Shown one piece after another: positions 1-7,877 of a DNA stretch of 64,000 nt (the first letter of the stretch is position 1; each line of letters begins with the position of its first letter). Both the position numbers and the translations under genes were made by a program. A model generated the notes under the pieces. It did no database searches and was not told where the DNA came from. It saw nothing but the letters and a program-made list of their open reading frames with translations. The stretch spans positions 124,001 to 188,000 of the forward strand of contig JACJNX010000064.1 in NCBI GenBank assembly GCA_014695255.1, written 5' to 3'. The stretch comes from Cyanobacteria bacterium FACHB-63 (lineage in GTDB: Bacteria; Cyanobacteriota; Cyanobacteriia; Leptolyngbyales; Leptolyngbyaceae).

Positions 1-147
<147 letters not shown>

Positions 148-187
148 TCACCTAACTTGTGATCGACAATTCGCTCCCAATTATACG

Positions 188-371
188 TTGCGAACCGTTA
201 CATTTTTAGACTTTGTGCAAAAACTTAGGCGCAGTTGGGTAGAGCGTCATCGGTTTACCCTAACTGAACTCACACCAAACATCAGCATTGGAAACCTAGC
301 TGCTAACGTAGATCTGACACTGCTCAATGAGCAGGGCAATATTATTAACACCTCTGCCTATGATCGAGTCG
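188..371 (+). pseudogene. Frameshifted pre-peptidase-like (PPC) beta-sandwich module
   Basis: This frame reads RFTLTELTPNISIGNLAA, then DLTLLNEQGNIINTSAYD, the strand pattern of bacterial pre-peptidase C-terminal (PPC) domains. Its expected continuation, ESIAAVLSAGTYLLQVF, is present but in the next frame from base 366. Removing one base near 365 would join the two into a normal PPC module leading straight into the glycosidase-like domain of the following gene. The frame is open back to 143 but holds no ATG; the only start is a TTG at 188 without a clear ribosome binding site. I infer that an originally longer PPC-glycosidase gene has a single-base frameshift, or that this is a sequencing error. 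Confidence 0.6.
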
Positions 372-1646
372 ATCGCTGCTGTTTTGAGTGCTGGAACTTA
401 TCTGCTGCAAGTGTTCTCTGGTCAACCGGTAGACACAAGCTTTGTCATGACGAGCGCGATCGCTAACACGATTCGAGAAAGAGCAAGACCCGCAGATACG
501 TTTATTGACTCGATCGGCATGAACGTGAATCTACGCTATACGGGGATTAGTTATCATGACCGTTACGCCGATGTCTTCGAGCCGCGTTTACGAGAATTGG
601 GCGTTCGACATATTCGCGACGGTGGAAACAAGCCAGAAGTGTTCACCAAGCTGCGACGACTGGCAAGGTTTGGAATTAAGTCTGCGTTGATTGTCGATCC
701 GCGACTCGGCGGTACACCCGACAACGTTGTACAGCAAATCAAACAAGCATTACCAGGAATTGAAACTGTCGAAGGACCAAACGAGTGGGATGCTAACCCT
801 GAAACGATGAGCTACAAAGGTAAGTCTTTCCCAGAGGGGCTACGGGAGTATCAAGCCGATCTGTATCGTGCCGTAAAAAGCGATCCGGCGACGGCTCATA
901 TTCCGGTGCTCGTTCCATCGATGGCACAACCAGAGAACGGGCAACGAGTGGGATCGTTGGCTGAATTTAGCGACTTCGGGAATATGCACAGCTATTCAGG
1001 CGGGCGAATTCCGAGTTTTGATTTCGATCGTCGTTGGCTTCCATTGGCCAGAGAGTATTCTGGCAATCAACCGATCATCGCGACGGAAACGGGATATCAC
1101 AATGCCGTGAACGATCGTGAAACGGGTCACAAAGCGGTGACTGAGCAAGTGTCCGCGAAATACATTCCGCGAACGTTCTTGGAGTTTTTCAATCGCGGCG
1201 TGAAGCGGACGTATCTTTACGAATTCATGGATCAGCGACCTTTACCAGATGCTGAAAACAACTTTGGCATCATTCGCGCTGATGGAACTCCGAAACCTGC
1301 GTTTTATGCGCTGCGAAATCTGATTCGCATTCTGAAGGATACGCCTGGAAGTACAGCAAGCGGAGGATTATCCTATTATTTCAGTGGAAATGTGAAAGAC
1401 TTGCGCCACACGCTTTTACAAAAGAGCAATGGGGAATTTTATCTGGTGATGTGGCTGAATTCTGAAAGTACCGATGCGCCCAAAGCTCAGCGAGTCACAG
1501 TGAATTTGTTAACGCCAACTCAGAAAGCCGCGACCTTTTTACCGAACCGATCGCCGAATGCCACTGCTACGTTTGCGACACCAAGGCGCATTACGATGGA
1601 CGTACCCGATGCCCCAATCATCTTGAAAGTGGTGCCAAAAGCCTAG
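327..1646 (+). CDS. Glycoside hydrolase-like TIM-barrel protein
   Basis: A 439-residue protein from an ATG at 327; a later in-frame ATG at 447 could equally be used. From about residue 60 it looks like a clan-A type (beta/alpha)8 glycosidase: GMNVNLRYTGISYHDRY and RELGVRHIRDG near the start, a VEGPNEWD stretch with an Asn-Glu pair (N152-E153) in the acid/base position, and IATETGYHNA (E254) in the nucleophile position. A beta-sandwich tail follows (YLVMWLNSE, then a VTVNL region). The substrate is not predictable, and the family assignment (GH39-like or unclassified) is inference. Residues 12-35 appear to be the second half of a PPC domain whose first half lies out of frame upstream, so the 5' end is probably damaged and the true start uncertain. 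Confidence 0.7.
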   Translation: MSRAILLTPLPMIESIAAVLSAGTYLLQVFSGQPVDTSFVMTSAIANTIRERARPADTFIDSIGMNVNLRYTGISYHDRYADVFEPRLRELGVRHIRDGGNKPEVFTKLRRLARFGIKSALIVDPRLGGTPDNVVQQIKQALPGIETVEGPNEWDANPETMSYKGKSFPEGLREYQADLYRAVKSDPATAHIPVLVPSMAQPENGQRVGSLAEFSDFGNMHSYSGGRIPSFDFDRRWLPLAREYSGNQPIIATETGYHNAVNDRETGHKAVTEQVSAKYIPRTFLEFFNRGVKRTYLYEFMDQRPLPDAENNFGIIRADGTPKPAFYALRNLIRILKDTPGSTASGGLSYYFSGNVKDLRHTLLQKSNGEFYLVMWLNSESTDAPKAQRVTVNLLTPTQKAATFLPNRSPNATATFATPRRITMDVPDAPIILKVVPKA

Positions 1647-1691
1647 AGTGATCCAGTTGGGGCTGTACAACTTGTATCGCCCCAAAGGAAA

Positions 1692-1787
1692 CTAGATCAG
1701 CTTGATGGCGCGGAAAGTAAAGAACAGTGCATAAGCAAGCGCGATCGCGCCACCGACCATCAAGAAATAAGCAATGACTGCCGACAT
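1692..1787 (-). CDS. petL: Cytochrome b6f complex subunit PetL
   Basis: A 31-residue single-membrane-span protein starting MSAVIAYFLMVGGAIALAY and ending FRAIKLI. Length, the early Tyr-Phe pair, the ALF in the second half and the basic-Ile-basic-Leu-Ile end match PetL of cyanobacteria and of plastids, which I recall ending NKIRLI. PetL is a peripheral single-helix subunit that stabilises the dimeric cytochrome b6f complex in the thylakoid. An AGGAG ribosome binding site sits at normal distance upstream of the ATG. The gene stands alone between the glycosidase-like gene and aroB on the other strand, far from petB and petD at 54-55 kb. Confidence 0.88.
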   Translation of the reverse strand: MSAVIAYFLMVGGAIALAYALFFTFRAIKLI

Positions 1788-1816
1788 AAATTGTGTCTCC
1801 TAACCTCTCTAACAAA

Positions 1817-1822
1817 ACTATA
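1817..1822 (-). promoter_or_regulatory. Possible -10 box for petL
   Basis: Read on the minus strand this is TATAGT, preceded by a run of T and followed about 30 bases later by the AGGAG and ATG of petL. No convincing -35 hexamer is visible at 17 bases. Assignment rests on position and the hexamer only. Confidence 0.35.
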
Positions 1823-1906
1823 CAAAAAAACGGAGGGCGTTTGATCGCTTCATGCGGTTCGATCGCTTGATAAGATCACCCTAAACGCTGTTTTTGAGAG
1901 CGACTC

Positions 1907-2995
1907 ATGCCGTCTGTTATTCCCGTTACGCTACCCCAAAACTCCTATGACATCGCGATCGCGGCGATTGATGAAATTGGCGATCGAATGCAGGCTTTGA
2001 CTAAACTCGGCAAAAAGGCGCTCGTTGTCTCGAACCCGGTGATTTTTAAGCATTATGGGCAAACGGTGATCGATGCGCTGACGCAAGCGGGCTTTACGGT
2101 AAGTTCGTGCATTTTGCCTGCGGGGGAGCGCTACAAAACCCCGGCAACGCTGCAAAAAATTTATGATGCGGCGTTAGAAAATCGGTTAGAACGATCGTCG
2201 GTGATGGTCGCATTAGGCGGCGGCGTGATTGGAGATATGACAGGGTTTGCTGCGGCAACTTGGCTCCGAGGAATTAACGTCGTACAAGTGCCAACGACGC
2301 TCTTGGCGATGGTGGATGCTGCGATCGGTGGCAAAACTGGAGTGAATCACCCGAACGGGAAAAATCTGATCGGAGCCTTTCACCAGCCCCGGTTGGTTTT
2401 GATCGATCCGCAAGTTTTGAAAACGCTGCCTTCGCGGGAATTTCGAGCCGCGATCGCCGAAGTGATCAAATACGGGATCATTTGGGACGCAGGGCTATTT
2501 GAGAAACTAGAACAGGCGAAGCGATTAGATCAGATTCGCGCTGTCGGAGATGATTTGGTGTATGAAATGTTGGTGCGATCGGCGCAAGCGAAGGCGCACG
2601 TCGTCAGTAAAGATGAGAAAGAATCAGGATTACGGGAAATTCTCAATTACGGGCACACGATCGGACACGCGATCGAAAGCTTAACGAATTATCGCGTGGT
2701 CAATCACGGAGAGGGCGTTGCGATCGGCATGATGGCGGCGGGATTGATTGCCGTTGAGATGGGACTCTGGGATCAAGACGAGTGCAATCGGCAAAAGGTT
2801 CTAATTGAAAAAGCGGGTTTACCGACTCGAATCCCGGTGGAGTGCGATCGATCTCAAATTCTGCCGACGCTGCAAGCCGATAAGAAGGTCAAAGATGGCA
2901 AAGTTCGCTTTGTTTTGCCGCGACAGATTGGAACAGTGATTGTGAGCGATCAAGTTGAATCGGATGTGATTCAATCTGTAATTTCTCAGATGTAG
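1907..2995 (+). CDS. aroB: 3-dehydroquinate synthase
   Basis: A 362-residue protein, full length for AroB, which converts DAHP to 3-dehydroquinate in the second step of the shikimate pathway. Visible are GERYKT, the NAD-binding [47 protein letters not shown], and the metal-ligand regions [15 protein letters not shown] and [10 protein letters not shown]. The enzyme needs NAD and Zn/Co. It is cytosolic and supplies aromatic amino acids, and through 4-hydroxyphenylpyruvate the quinones and tocopherol made by the HppD at 58 kb. It begins with an ATG at 1907 and is followed by an inverted-repeat element rather than another gene, so it looks monocistronic. Confidence 0.96.
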   Translation: MPSVIPVTLPQNSYDIAIAAIDEIGDRMQALTKLGKKALVVSNPVIFKHYGQTVIDALTQAGFTVSSCILPAGERYKTPATLQKIYDAALENRLERSSVMVALGGGVIGDMTGFAAATWLRGINVVQVPTTLLAMVDAAIGGKTGVNHPNGKNLIGAFHQPRLVLIDPQVLKTLPSREFRAAIAEVIKYGIIWDAGLFEKLEQAKRLDQIRAVGDDLVYEMLVRSAQAKAHVVSKDEKESGLREILNYGHTIGHAIESLTNYRVVNHGEGVAIGMMAAGLIAVEMGLWDQDECNRQKVLIEKAGLPTRIPVECDRSQILPTLQADKKVKDGKVRFVLPRQIGTVIVSDQVESDVIQSVISQM

Positions 2996-3045
2996 ATTTA
3001 ATCTGAGTTCGACCGATCGCTTGCTTCGTTTTTGTCGGCTTCTTG

Positions 3046-3127
3046 CCCCCTAAATCCCCCATTCTGAGGGACTTTGAGAATCTAATTTCTTTGGCTTGAA
3101 GTTCTCACGAGTGGGGGATTTAGGGGG
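3046..3127. repeat. Inverted repeat with CCCCCTAAATCCCCC arms
   Basis: Two perfect 15-base arms, CCCCCTAAATCCCCC at 3046-3060 and GGGGGATTTAGGGGG at 3113-3127, flank a 52-base interior. The element lies just behind aroB and before the convergent binding-protein gene, so it may act as a terminator, but the long loop is unlike a simple one. A worn, similar sequence (TAGGAGATTTAGGAGG) follows at about 3227-3242. A different, compact hairpin with CCCCCTAA arms occurs at 63081. Such ends resemble short interspersed mobile repeats common in filamentous cyanobacteria; that identity is inferred. Confidence 0.7.
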
Positions 3128-3290
3128 TTTCCAAGATCTTTAGCAATTTAAAGATCAATTTGGTATTGGAGAAAAGAAATCCCTTAAAATCAAGAAGCTT
3201 TCTAACCTTCAAAGTCCCTACTCATAGGAGATTTAGGAGGCTTCCCAAGTTCAGCAACGAAGCGAATTCCTTCTGCCGAATTCTGTAAAC

Positions 3291-4892
3291 TTAAGCCTTT
3301 TTCATCGTTCCAAACGGAACTTTCTGAGTCACTTCTAGCGTTGCATTTTGAATATTTTTCTGCACAAATAAGACATCCTTGTTTTGCCAAAGTGGAATGA
3401 ACGGAACATCTTTTGCCAGTGCATCTTGCAGTTGTTCAAACATCTGCTTACGCGCTTCTGGATTTCGTTCTTTGCGGCTTTGATCAATCAATTGATTCAC
3501 CCGATCGCTGTAATAATATGATCCCTGCAACACGCTCGATCCCTCTTCACAGCCCTTAGCCGATGAGCCTTTCGCACATTCCATAAATGGTTGAATATAG
3601 TTATCTGCGTCCAGAAAATCAGGTGTCCAGTCCAGCAAAAAGATCGGATATGCGCCTTTGTCGAGATTTTTGTAAGCGGTGACGGATTCAACACTATTGA
3701 GTTGAAGCTGCATCAAGTTACCGAGATACTTCTGCACCACTGCCTTTAAGGTCACGGCTGCAAGTTGGTCATTGGAGACGTTCGATCGATACCAAAATTC
3801 AACCTTAAGCGGATTAGATTCTGAATAACCCGCTCTTGTAAGTAAATTCCGCGCTTTCTCGATGTTGCGATCGCCATATTCTTTAAATACAGGCTTCTGT
3901 TCACGCAAGCTGCTCGGAATCAAACTATATAAAGGCTCAACTTGTCCTTGAAAAATTCGGCTTTCTAAAATCGGACGATCCATGATGGCGGCGATCGCTT
4001 GTCGCACCTCCAACTGATCAAGCGGTGGAGATTTCATATTTAAGGTGAGATAGTCGATTCCACTGCCCGATCGTTCGATTATTCTCCAGGTATTATCGCC
4101 AGCATTTTCTCTGAGATTGCGAATCTGTTCGAGTGCAAGTCCCTGATAAGCGACATCGATCGCGCCTGTACGAAACGCATTAAATAAGTTCGCCGGACTT
4201 GAGAAAAATTGAATATTTACGCCACGATTGGCAGGTTTATCGCCCCAGTATTGATCAAACGTATCAAGAACGATCGAATCCGTCCCAAACTTCACTAATT
4301 TGTAGGCTCCAGTTCCGACAAAACTTTCGGAATTAAACGATCCTTTCTCGATTTTGTAGGCTTTGGGAGAAACCGCACACGCGCCTGAAAATGCAAGCAG
4401 CGCAGGGAATCCCGCAAACGGCTTTTTCAACTTAATGCTTAACCGATCTGCACCCTGTGCCGAAATCGAATCCACAGCATCAGCTAGCAAAAACGCAGGC
4501 GAACCGCCATTTTGAATAAAGCGCTGCAACGAAAATTCCATTGCTTTTGCGTTAAATGGCTCACCGTCATGAAATACAACCCCACGCCGCAACGGAATTG
4601 TATACGTTAACTGATCTGCACTCACTTTCGGTAATGCTGTCGCTAACTGCGGCTCTAATTCACTCGTACCCGGTTTATAGCGATAGAGTCGATCGCCCAA
4701 GTTGTAAAGAAGACTTCCAGCAAAAATACTATATGCATCTGCGGGATCAAGAGTGCCGATTGTGGCAGTCGTCCCGATCGTAATTCGTCCGTCATTCTGC
4801 GCTATCGGTTCAGGCGTAGACCGGGTACAGCCGATCACGACGGAAAAACACAGAACGCAGAGGATCAGCGATCGCCAAAGTTTTCTCAGCAT
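3291..4892 (-). CDS. Family 5 (oligopeptide-type) ABC substrate-binding lipoprotein
   Basis: A 533-residue protein with a lipoprotein signal: positive MLRKLWRS, a hydrophobic stretch and the lipobox VVIGC near residue 22. The mature part has the SBP_bac_5 pattern: GTLDPADAYS, YNLGDRLYRY, ATALPKVSADQLTYTIPLRR, and GVVFHDGEPFNAKAMEFSLQ; later WTPDFLDADNYIQPF and LWQNKDVLFVQ. Proteins of this family deliver peptides, nickel, glutathione or related solutes to ABC transporters. The substrate cannot be told from sequence. No permease or ATPase is next to it, so it must pair with components encoded elsewhere. It is divergent from the RNA methyltransferase gene, whose start lies about 80 bases away. 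Confidence 0.88.
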   Translation of the reverse strand: MLRKLWRSLILCVLCFSVVIGCTRSTPEPIAQNDGRITIGTTATIGTLDPADAYSIFAGSLLYNLGDRLYRYKPGTSELEPQLATALPKVSADQLTYTIPLRRGVVFHDGEPFNAKAMEFSLQRFIQNGGSPAFLLADAVDSISAQGADRLSIKLKKPFAGFPALLAFSGACAVSPKAYKIEKGSFNSESFVGTGAYKLVKFGTDSIVLDTFDQYWGDKPANRGVNIQFFSSPANLFNAFRTGAIDVAYQGLALEQIRNLRENAGDNTWRIIERSGSGIDYLTLNMKSPPLDQLEVRQAIAAIMDRPILESRIFQGQVEPLYSLIPSSLREQKPVFKEYGDRNIEKARNLLTRAGYSESNPLKVEFWYRSNVSNDQLAAVTLKAVVQKYLGNLMQLQLNSVESVTAYKNLDKGAYPIFLLDWTPDFLDADNYIQPFMECAKGSSAKGCEEGSSVLQGSYYYSDRVNQLIDQSRKERNPEARKQMFEQLQDALAKDVPFIPLWQNKDVLFVQKNIQNATLEVTQKVPFGTMKKA

Positions 4893-4972
4893 GACAGCAG
4901 CCCAAATTGAGTTTTTTGAGTGTACCAGGAATTCAGCGACGCACTAAAATTCCTTTAGTGCCGGAAGAGAAG

Positions 4973-5785
4973 ATGCTAACAAGCCTGCAAAATCCACTGA
5001 TCAAACAATTACGAAAGCTGCACCGCGCTAAAGAACGGCGAGAACAACAAGTCGTCTTACTCGAAGGAACGCATCTCATTGAGGAAGCAAGCGCGATCGG
5101 CTTATTCTTTCTTACCGTCTGCTGTACCGAAAGCTGGCAGCACCAGCATCCGGATTTGTTTGCACACCTGCAATCACGATCGCAGCGTTTTGAACTCGTT
5201 ACCCCGGAAGTGATCAAAGCGATCGCCACCACCGTAGAACCCGATGGAGTTGTGGCAACCGTCGATCGCTTTCACACTCGCCCCGTCGAATTTACTCAGC
5301 TAGGGTTGGTTCTCGAAACCATTCAAGATCCCGGCAATTTAGGCACGATTATTCGCACCGCTGCGGCGGTAGGAGTGGAAGGACTCTGGCTGAGTGAAGA
5401 CTGCGCCGATATTGAAAATCCGAAAGTTTTACGATCGTCTGCTGGACAATGGTTTCACGTACCGATGTCGATTCGCTCGGACTTAAAGGCGGATTTAGCG
5501 ACAGCCAAATCTCAAGGAATGCAAATCATCGCCACCGTTCCCACAGCGACTCGGACTTATTGGGAAGTTGACTTCTCTCGACCTAGCGTGATCCTGATGG
5601 GAAATGAAGGAGCAGGACTATCAACCGAACTGCTGGAATTAGCAGAAGTTCAGGTGACAATTCCATTAGTAACAGGGGTGGAATCGTTAAATGTAGCGAT
5701 CGCGACCGCATTAATGCTGTACGAAGCACGACGGCAGTATCAAGCATCTGCCTCTACAGTGAAGGAACCGTTTTTAGACAAATAA
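4973..5785 (+). CDS. SpoU/TrmH-family RNA 2'-O-methyltransferase
   Basis: A 270-residue SPOUT methyltransferase. The three family motifs are visible: NLGTIIRTAAAVG (motif 1), ILMGNEGAGLS (motif 2) and IPLVTGVESLNVAIATALMLYE in part (motif 3), which form the knotted S-adenosylmethionine site. The N-terminal part, starting MLTSLQNPLIKQLRKLH, then REQQVVLLEGTHL, is the small substrate-binding domain of TrmH/RlmB-type rRNA or tRNA 2'-O-ribose methyltransferases. The target nucleotide is unknown. I chose the ATG at 4973, preceded by a GGAAGAGA ribosome site, over the ATG at 4907 because the family begins here. The TMEM14-like gene follows 13 bases later and may be cotranscribed. Confidence 0.9.
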   Translation: MLTSLQNPLIKQLRKLHRAKERREQQVVLLEGTHLIEEASAIGLFFLTVCCTESWQHQHPDLFAHLQSRSQRFELVTPEVIKAIATTVEPDGVVATVDRFHTRPVEFTQLGLVLETIQDPGNLGTIIRTAAAVGVEGLWLSEDCADIENPKVLRSSAGQWFHVPMSIRSDLKADLATAKSQGMQIIATVPTATRTYWEVDFSRPSVILMGNEGAGLSTELLELAEVQVTIPLVTGVESLNVAIATALMLYEARRQYQASASTVKEPFLDK

Positions 5786-5798
5786 CTAGATAATCACA

Positions 5799-6113
5799 AT
5801 GCTCTGGACAATTCTCATCGCCCTTTACGGATTGTTGGTCGCGATCGGCGGCATCATTGGCTATATCAAAGCGAGAAGCCGCGCTTCTCTCTTGACAGGA
5901 TTAGGAAGCGCCGTTGCGCTTGGGGTCGCTGCCTACGCCAACTCAACTAATCGAGTCCGTGGTTTGCTCGTTGCTATCTTAATCGCGATCGCACTGACAA
6001 CCTTTTTCGGGTTGCGCTGGAGAGAAACTCGTAAATTCATGCCTGCTGGACTGATGACGCTGCTGAGTGCCATCGCCGCGATCACTTTTACGGTTGGAGT
6101 TGCTAATCGTTGA
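5799..6113 (+). CDS. TMEM14-family small membrane protein
   Basis: A 104-residue protein made almost entirely of four hydrophobic segments, with the TMEM14 hallmarks IGYIKARSRASLLTG and LGLRWRETRKFMPAGLM-like spacing (here FFGLRWRETRKFMPAGLM). Plant relatives (FAX proteins) export fatty acids from chloroplasts, and animal TMEM14C moves porphyrin precursors. In cyanobacteria the role is not settled, so a transport role is inferred only. It follows the RNA methyltransferase by 13 bases and converges with the FHA-protein gene ten bases downstream. Confidence 0.8.
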   Translation: MLWTILIALYGLLVAIGGIIGYIKARSRASLLTGLGSAVALGVAAYANSTNRVRGLLVAILIAIALTTFFGLRWRETRKFMPAGLMTLLSAIAAITFTVGVANR

Positions 6114-6123
6114 ACCTGCCGCA

Positions 6124-6777
6124 CTAAATCTGAAACAGAAACGAAACCTTATCGCCTTTACCGAATGAAATTCGATCGCCCGCTCTCAGTCGGTGGCGAT
6201 TCCCCATCGGTAGCGGTGAGTTATTAATATAGGTTCCATTCGAGCTACCGACATCTTCAATGTAGTAAGCATCGCCCTCGACTCGAATATCTGCATGAAT
6301 CCGCGACACAATTTCAGAATTGGGAAAGCCAGAGACATCAATATCTGGGGGAATGCGATCGTTAGGTTTACCAATGTGAATCACCGACAAGCTCGGCGGA
6401 ATCTCGATCTCGGTACTCGTCTGTAAGTTCAGCAATCGGGCATAACTCTGCTGAAGTTGGGTTGCTGAATTCGATTGCGGGATTGACGCAGGAGCGGCTT
6501 CGGCTTGAGTCGGAATCACGATCGGATCAGGTTCAATTAACGGATCAGGAATCACCGGATCAGGAAGTTTCTGCGGCTCAGAAGATTCAGGAGTCGATAG
6601 CATAGAAGCGTTCGTAGATTTCAGGTCAAAGCCGCACTGCCCACAAAAGCTGGCATCGGCTTGGATTGCAGCAGAGCAGTTGGGACAGGCGATCGTCGCA
6701 GGCAAGGGGGTGTAACAGGACTCACACTGCACCGCACCGTCTGGATTGGGATGATTGCAATTCGGACAGACAATCAT
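6124..6777 (-). CDS. Zinc-ribbon and FHA-domain protein
   Basis: A 217-residue soluble protein. Two zinc-ribbon-like Cys clusters open it (CPNC at 4-7, CESC at 18-21, CPNC near 31, CGQC near 45). A Pro-rich acidic linker follows, then a C-terminal FHA domain with IGKPNDR, VSRIHAD and DVGSSNGTYINN, the residues that hold phosphothreonine. Such proteins typically recognise targets of Ser/Thr kinases. I chose the internal ATG at 6777, where the zinc ribbon begins, rather than the ATG at 6924, because the upstream 49 residues look non-coding. Neither the partner kinase nor the ligand can be named. Confidence 0.85.
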   Translation of the reverse strand: MIVCPNCNHPNPDGAVQCESCYTPLPATIACPNCSAAIQADASFCGQCGFDLKSTNASMLSTPESSEPQKLPDPVIPDPLIEPDPIVIPTQAEAAPASIPQSNSATQLQQSYARLLNLQTSTEIEIPPSLSVIHIGKPNDRIPPDIDVSGFPNSEIVSRIHADIRVEGDAYYIEDVGSSNGTYINNSPLPMGNRHRLRAGDRISFGKGDKVSFLFQI

Positions 6778-6965
6778 TAGAGAGTTCCATTCAAGATTGA
6801 ATTGATCATATCTGCCAACTGCTCCGCAGAAGATGACCCTTGTAATAAATACAAGCTGAACTCTCAGATTACGGTTGCTTGCCTGCAATCTACCTGTAAA
6901 TCTATGCAGAAGCGATCGCAGCATCGTTTGATCCGTGTGAGCCGATGCTGCGATCGCTCCAAGAA

Positions 6966-7565
6966 TCAGGAAGTTTGTCTTCTTCTACTGCTTAAGCCAA
7001 CTAATCCAGCAAGCCCTAAAACGCCCAATAGTCCCCAGTTGCCGCCAGAGTCTTGATTGCTCCCTGCGGTCGAGGTGGTAGCACCCGCAGGAGAAGTCGT
7101 AGTTGCACCTGTATTTCCGCTTGGGTCAGTCGTTCCTGCCCCAGAAACGCCTCCGGTTCCAGTTGTTCCGGTCGTCCCCGTAGTTCCGGTTCCAGTTGTT
7201 CCAGTTGTTCCGGTGCCTGTCGTTCCGGTACCTGATGCTCCGACACCTGCACCTGTTGCATCTGTACCTGCCGCTCCAGTTCCAGTCGTTCCCGAACTTC
7301 CTGTCGTGCCGGTTCCCGTAGTTCCGGCTCCAGTCGTTCCCGCAGTTCCTGAACTTCCAGTTCCAGTCGTTCCGGTGCCGGTCGTGCCAGTTGTTCCGGT
7401 CGTCCCGGTGCCGGTCGTGCCGTTTGTAGAGCCAGCAGTCCCACTGCCTGACGAGCTACCCGAACCACTGCTTTGAGCGACAGCGGGTAATCCCAACGGC
7501 AAGGTTGCAAGACCGATCGCTAACGCACTTGCAGACAGAATTTTAGGCAAATTCGATCGTGTCAT
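6966..7565 (-). CDS. Thr/Gly-repeat WGxxGxxG-type surface protein
   Basis: A 199-residue protein with a signal peptide ([20 protein letters not shown], cleavage likely at PAVAQ-SS), a middle of about 110 residues that is nearly all TGTTGTTGTG-type repeats, and an end comprising [21 protein letters not shown]. That tail (WGxxGxxG, hydrophobic stretch, basic residues) matches the sorting signal of WGxxGxxG-CTERM proteins. I infer an exported, possibly cell-surface-anchored protein. The repetitive DNA also leaves open frames on the opposite strand (7057-7476), which I judge to be shadows. Repeat number probably varies between strains. Confidence 0.82.
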   Translation of the reverse strand: MTRSNLPKILSASALAIGLATLPLGLPAVAQSSGSGSSSGSGTAGSTNGTTGTGTTGTTGTTGTGTTGTGSSGTAGTTGAGTTGTGTTGSSGTTGTGAAGTDATGAGVGASGTGTTGTGTTGTTGTGTTGTTGTTGTGGVSGAGTTDPSGNTGATTTSPAGATTSTAGSNQDSGGNWGLLGVLGLAGLVGLSSRRRQTS

Positions 7566-7717
7566 AATTTTGTGCCTTCTAGAGTTAAAGATGCTTTTTC
7601 AAACGAAGATGCGAAAACCTACGCTTGATCCATCTCATTCTCGGCAATTCGTCGGTTGCTGCCTCTGCCTAAAGCATTAGTGCGCAATCGAGGGCATACA
7701 TCGCTGCCAGAAATAAA

Positions 7718-7807
7718 CGGAGAGAGAGGGATTCGAACCCTCGGTACGGTTCAAGACCGTACAACAGATTAGCAATCTGCCGCTTTCGACCACTCAGCCA
7801 TCTCTCC
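7718..7807 (-). tRNA. tRNA-Ser (GCU)
   Basis: Read on the minus strand, GGAGAGA opens the acceptor stem and TCTCTCC closes it, followed by discriminator G at 7718. The D-arm region (TGGCTGAGTGG), an anticodon loop in CAGATTGCTAATCTG giving anticodon GCU, a long class II variable arm (GTACGGTCT...ACCGTAC) and GGTTCGAATCC in the T-arm are all present. The long variable arm and G discriminator confirm serine identity; it reads AGC/AGU codons. No CCA is encoded. Confidence 0.97.
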
Positions 7808-7815
7808 AGAGTGAT

Positions 7816-7846
7816 GAGTCACTATTATAGCAGGTTTTAGTGACTC
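7816..7846 (-). terminator. Hairpin between mraY and tRNA-Ser, containing a TATAAT box
   Basis: GAGTCACTA at 7816-7824 pairs perfectly with TAGTGACTC at 7838-7846. The hairpin lies just after the mraY stop and just before tRNA-Ser on the same strand. The minus-strand hexamer TATAAT at 7824-7829 lies inside the loop, about 16 bases before the tRNA 5' end, and is the probable -10 box for the tRNA. The element could therefore end mraY transcripts and start the tRNA. Confidence 0.55.
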
Positions 7847-7877
7847 TATCGCAGTTTTTTGTGCGGAATTAAACTTT

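Noticed and set aside
6780-7056. Open frame 6802-7056 on the plus strand and N-terminal extension of the FHA gene to 6924
   Set aside because: The plus frame runs across the FHA start and into the end of the WGxxGxxG gene and shows no protein-like pattern; the extension of the FHA protein precedes its natural zinc-ribbon start.
7057-7476. Long open frame opposite the Thr-Gly protein gene, giving a Val-Pro-rich 139-residue chain
   Set aside because: The DNA repeat of the WGxxGxxG gene automatically leaves other frames open. The chain has no start signal and only mirrors the repeat.
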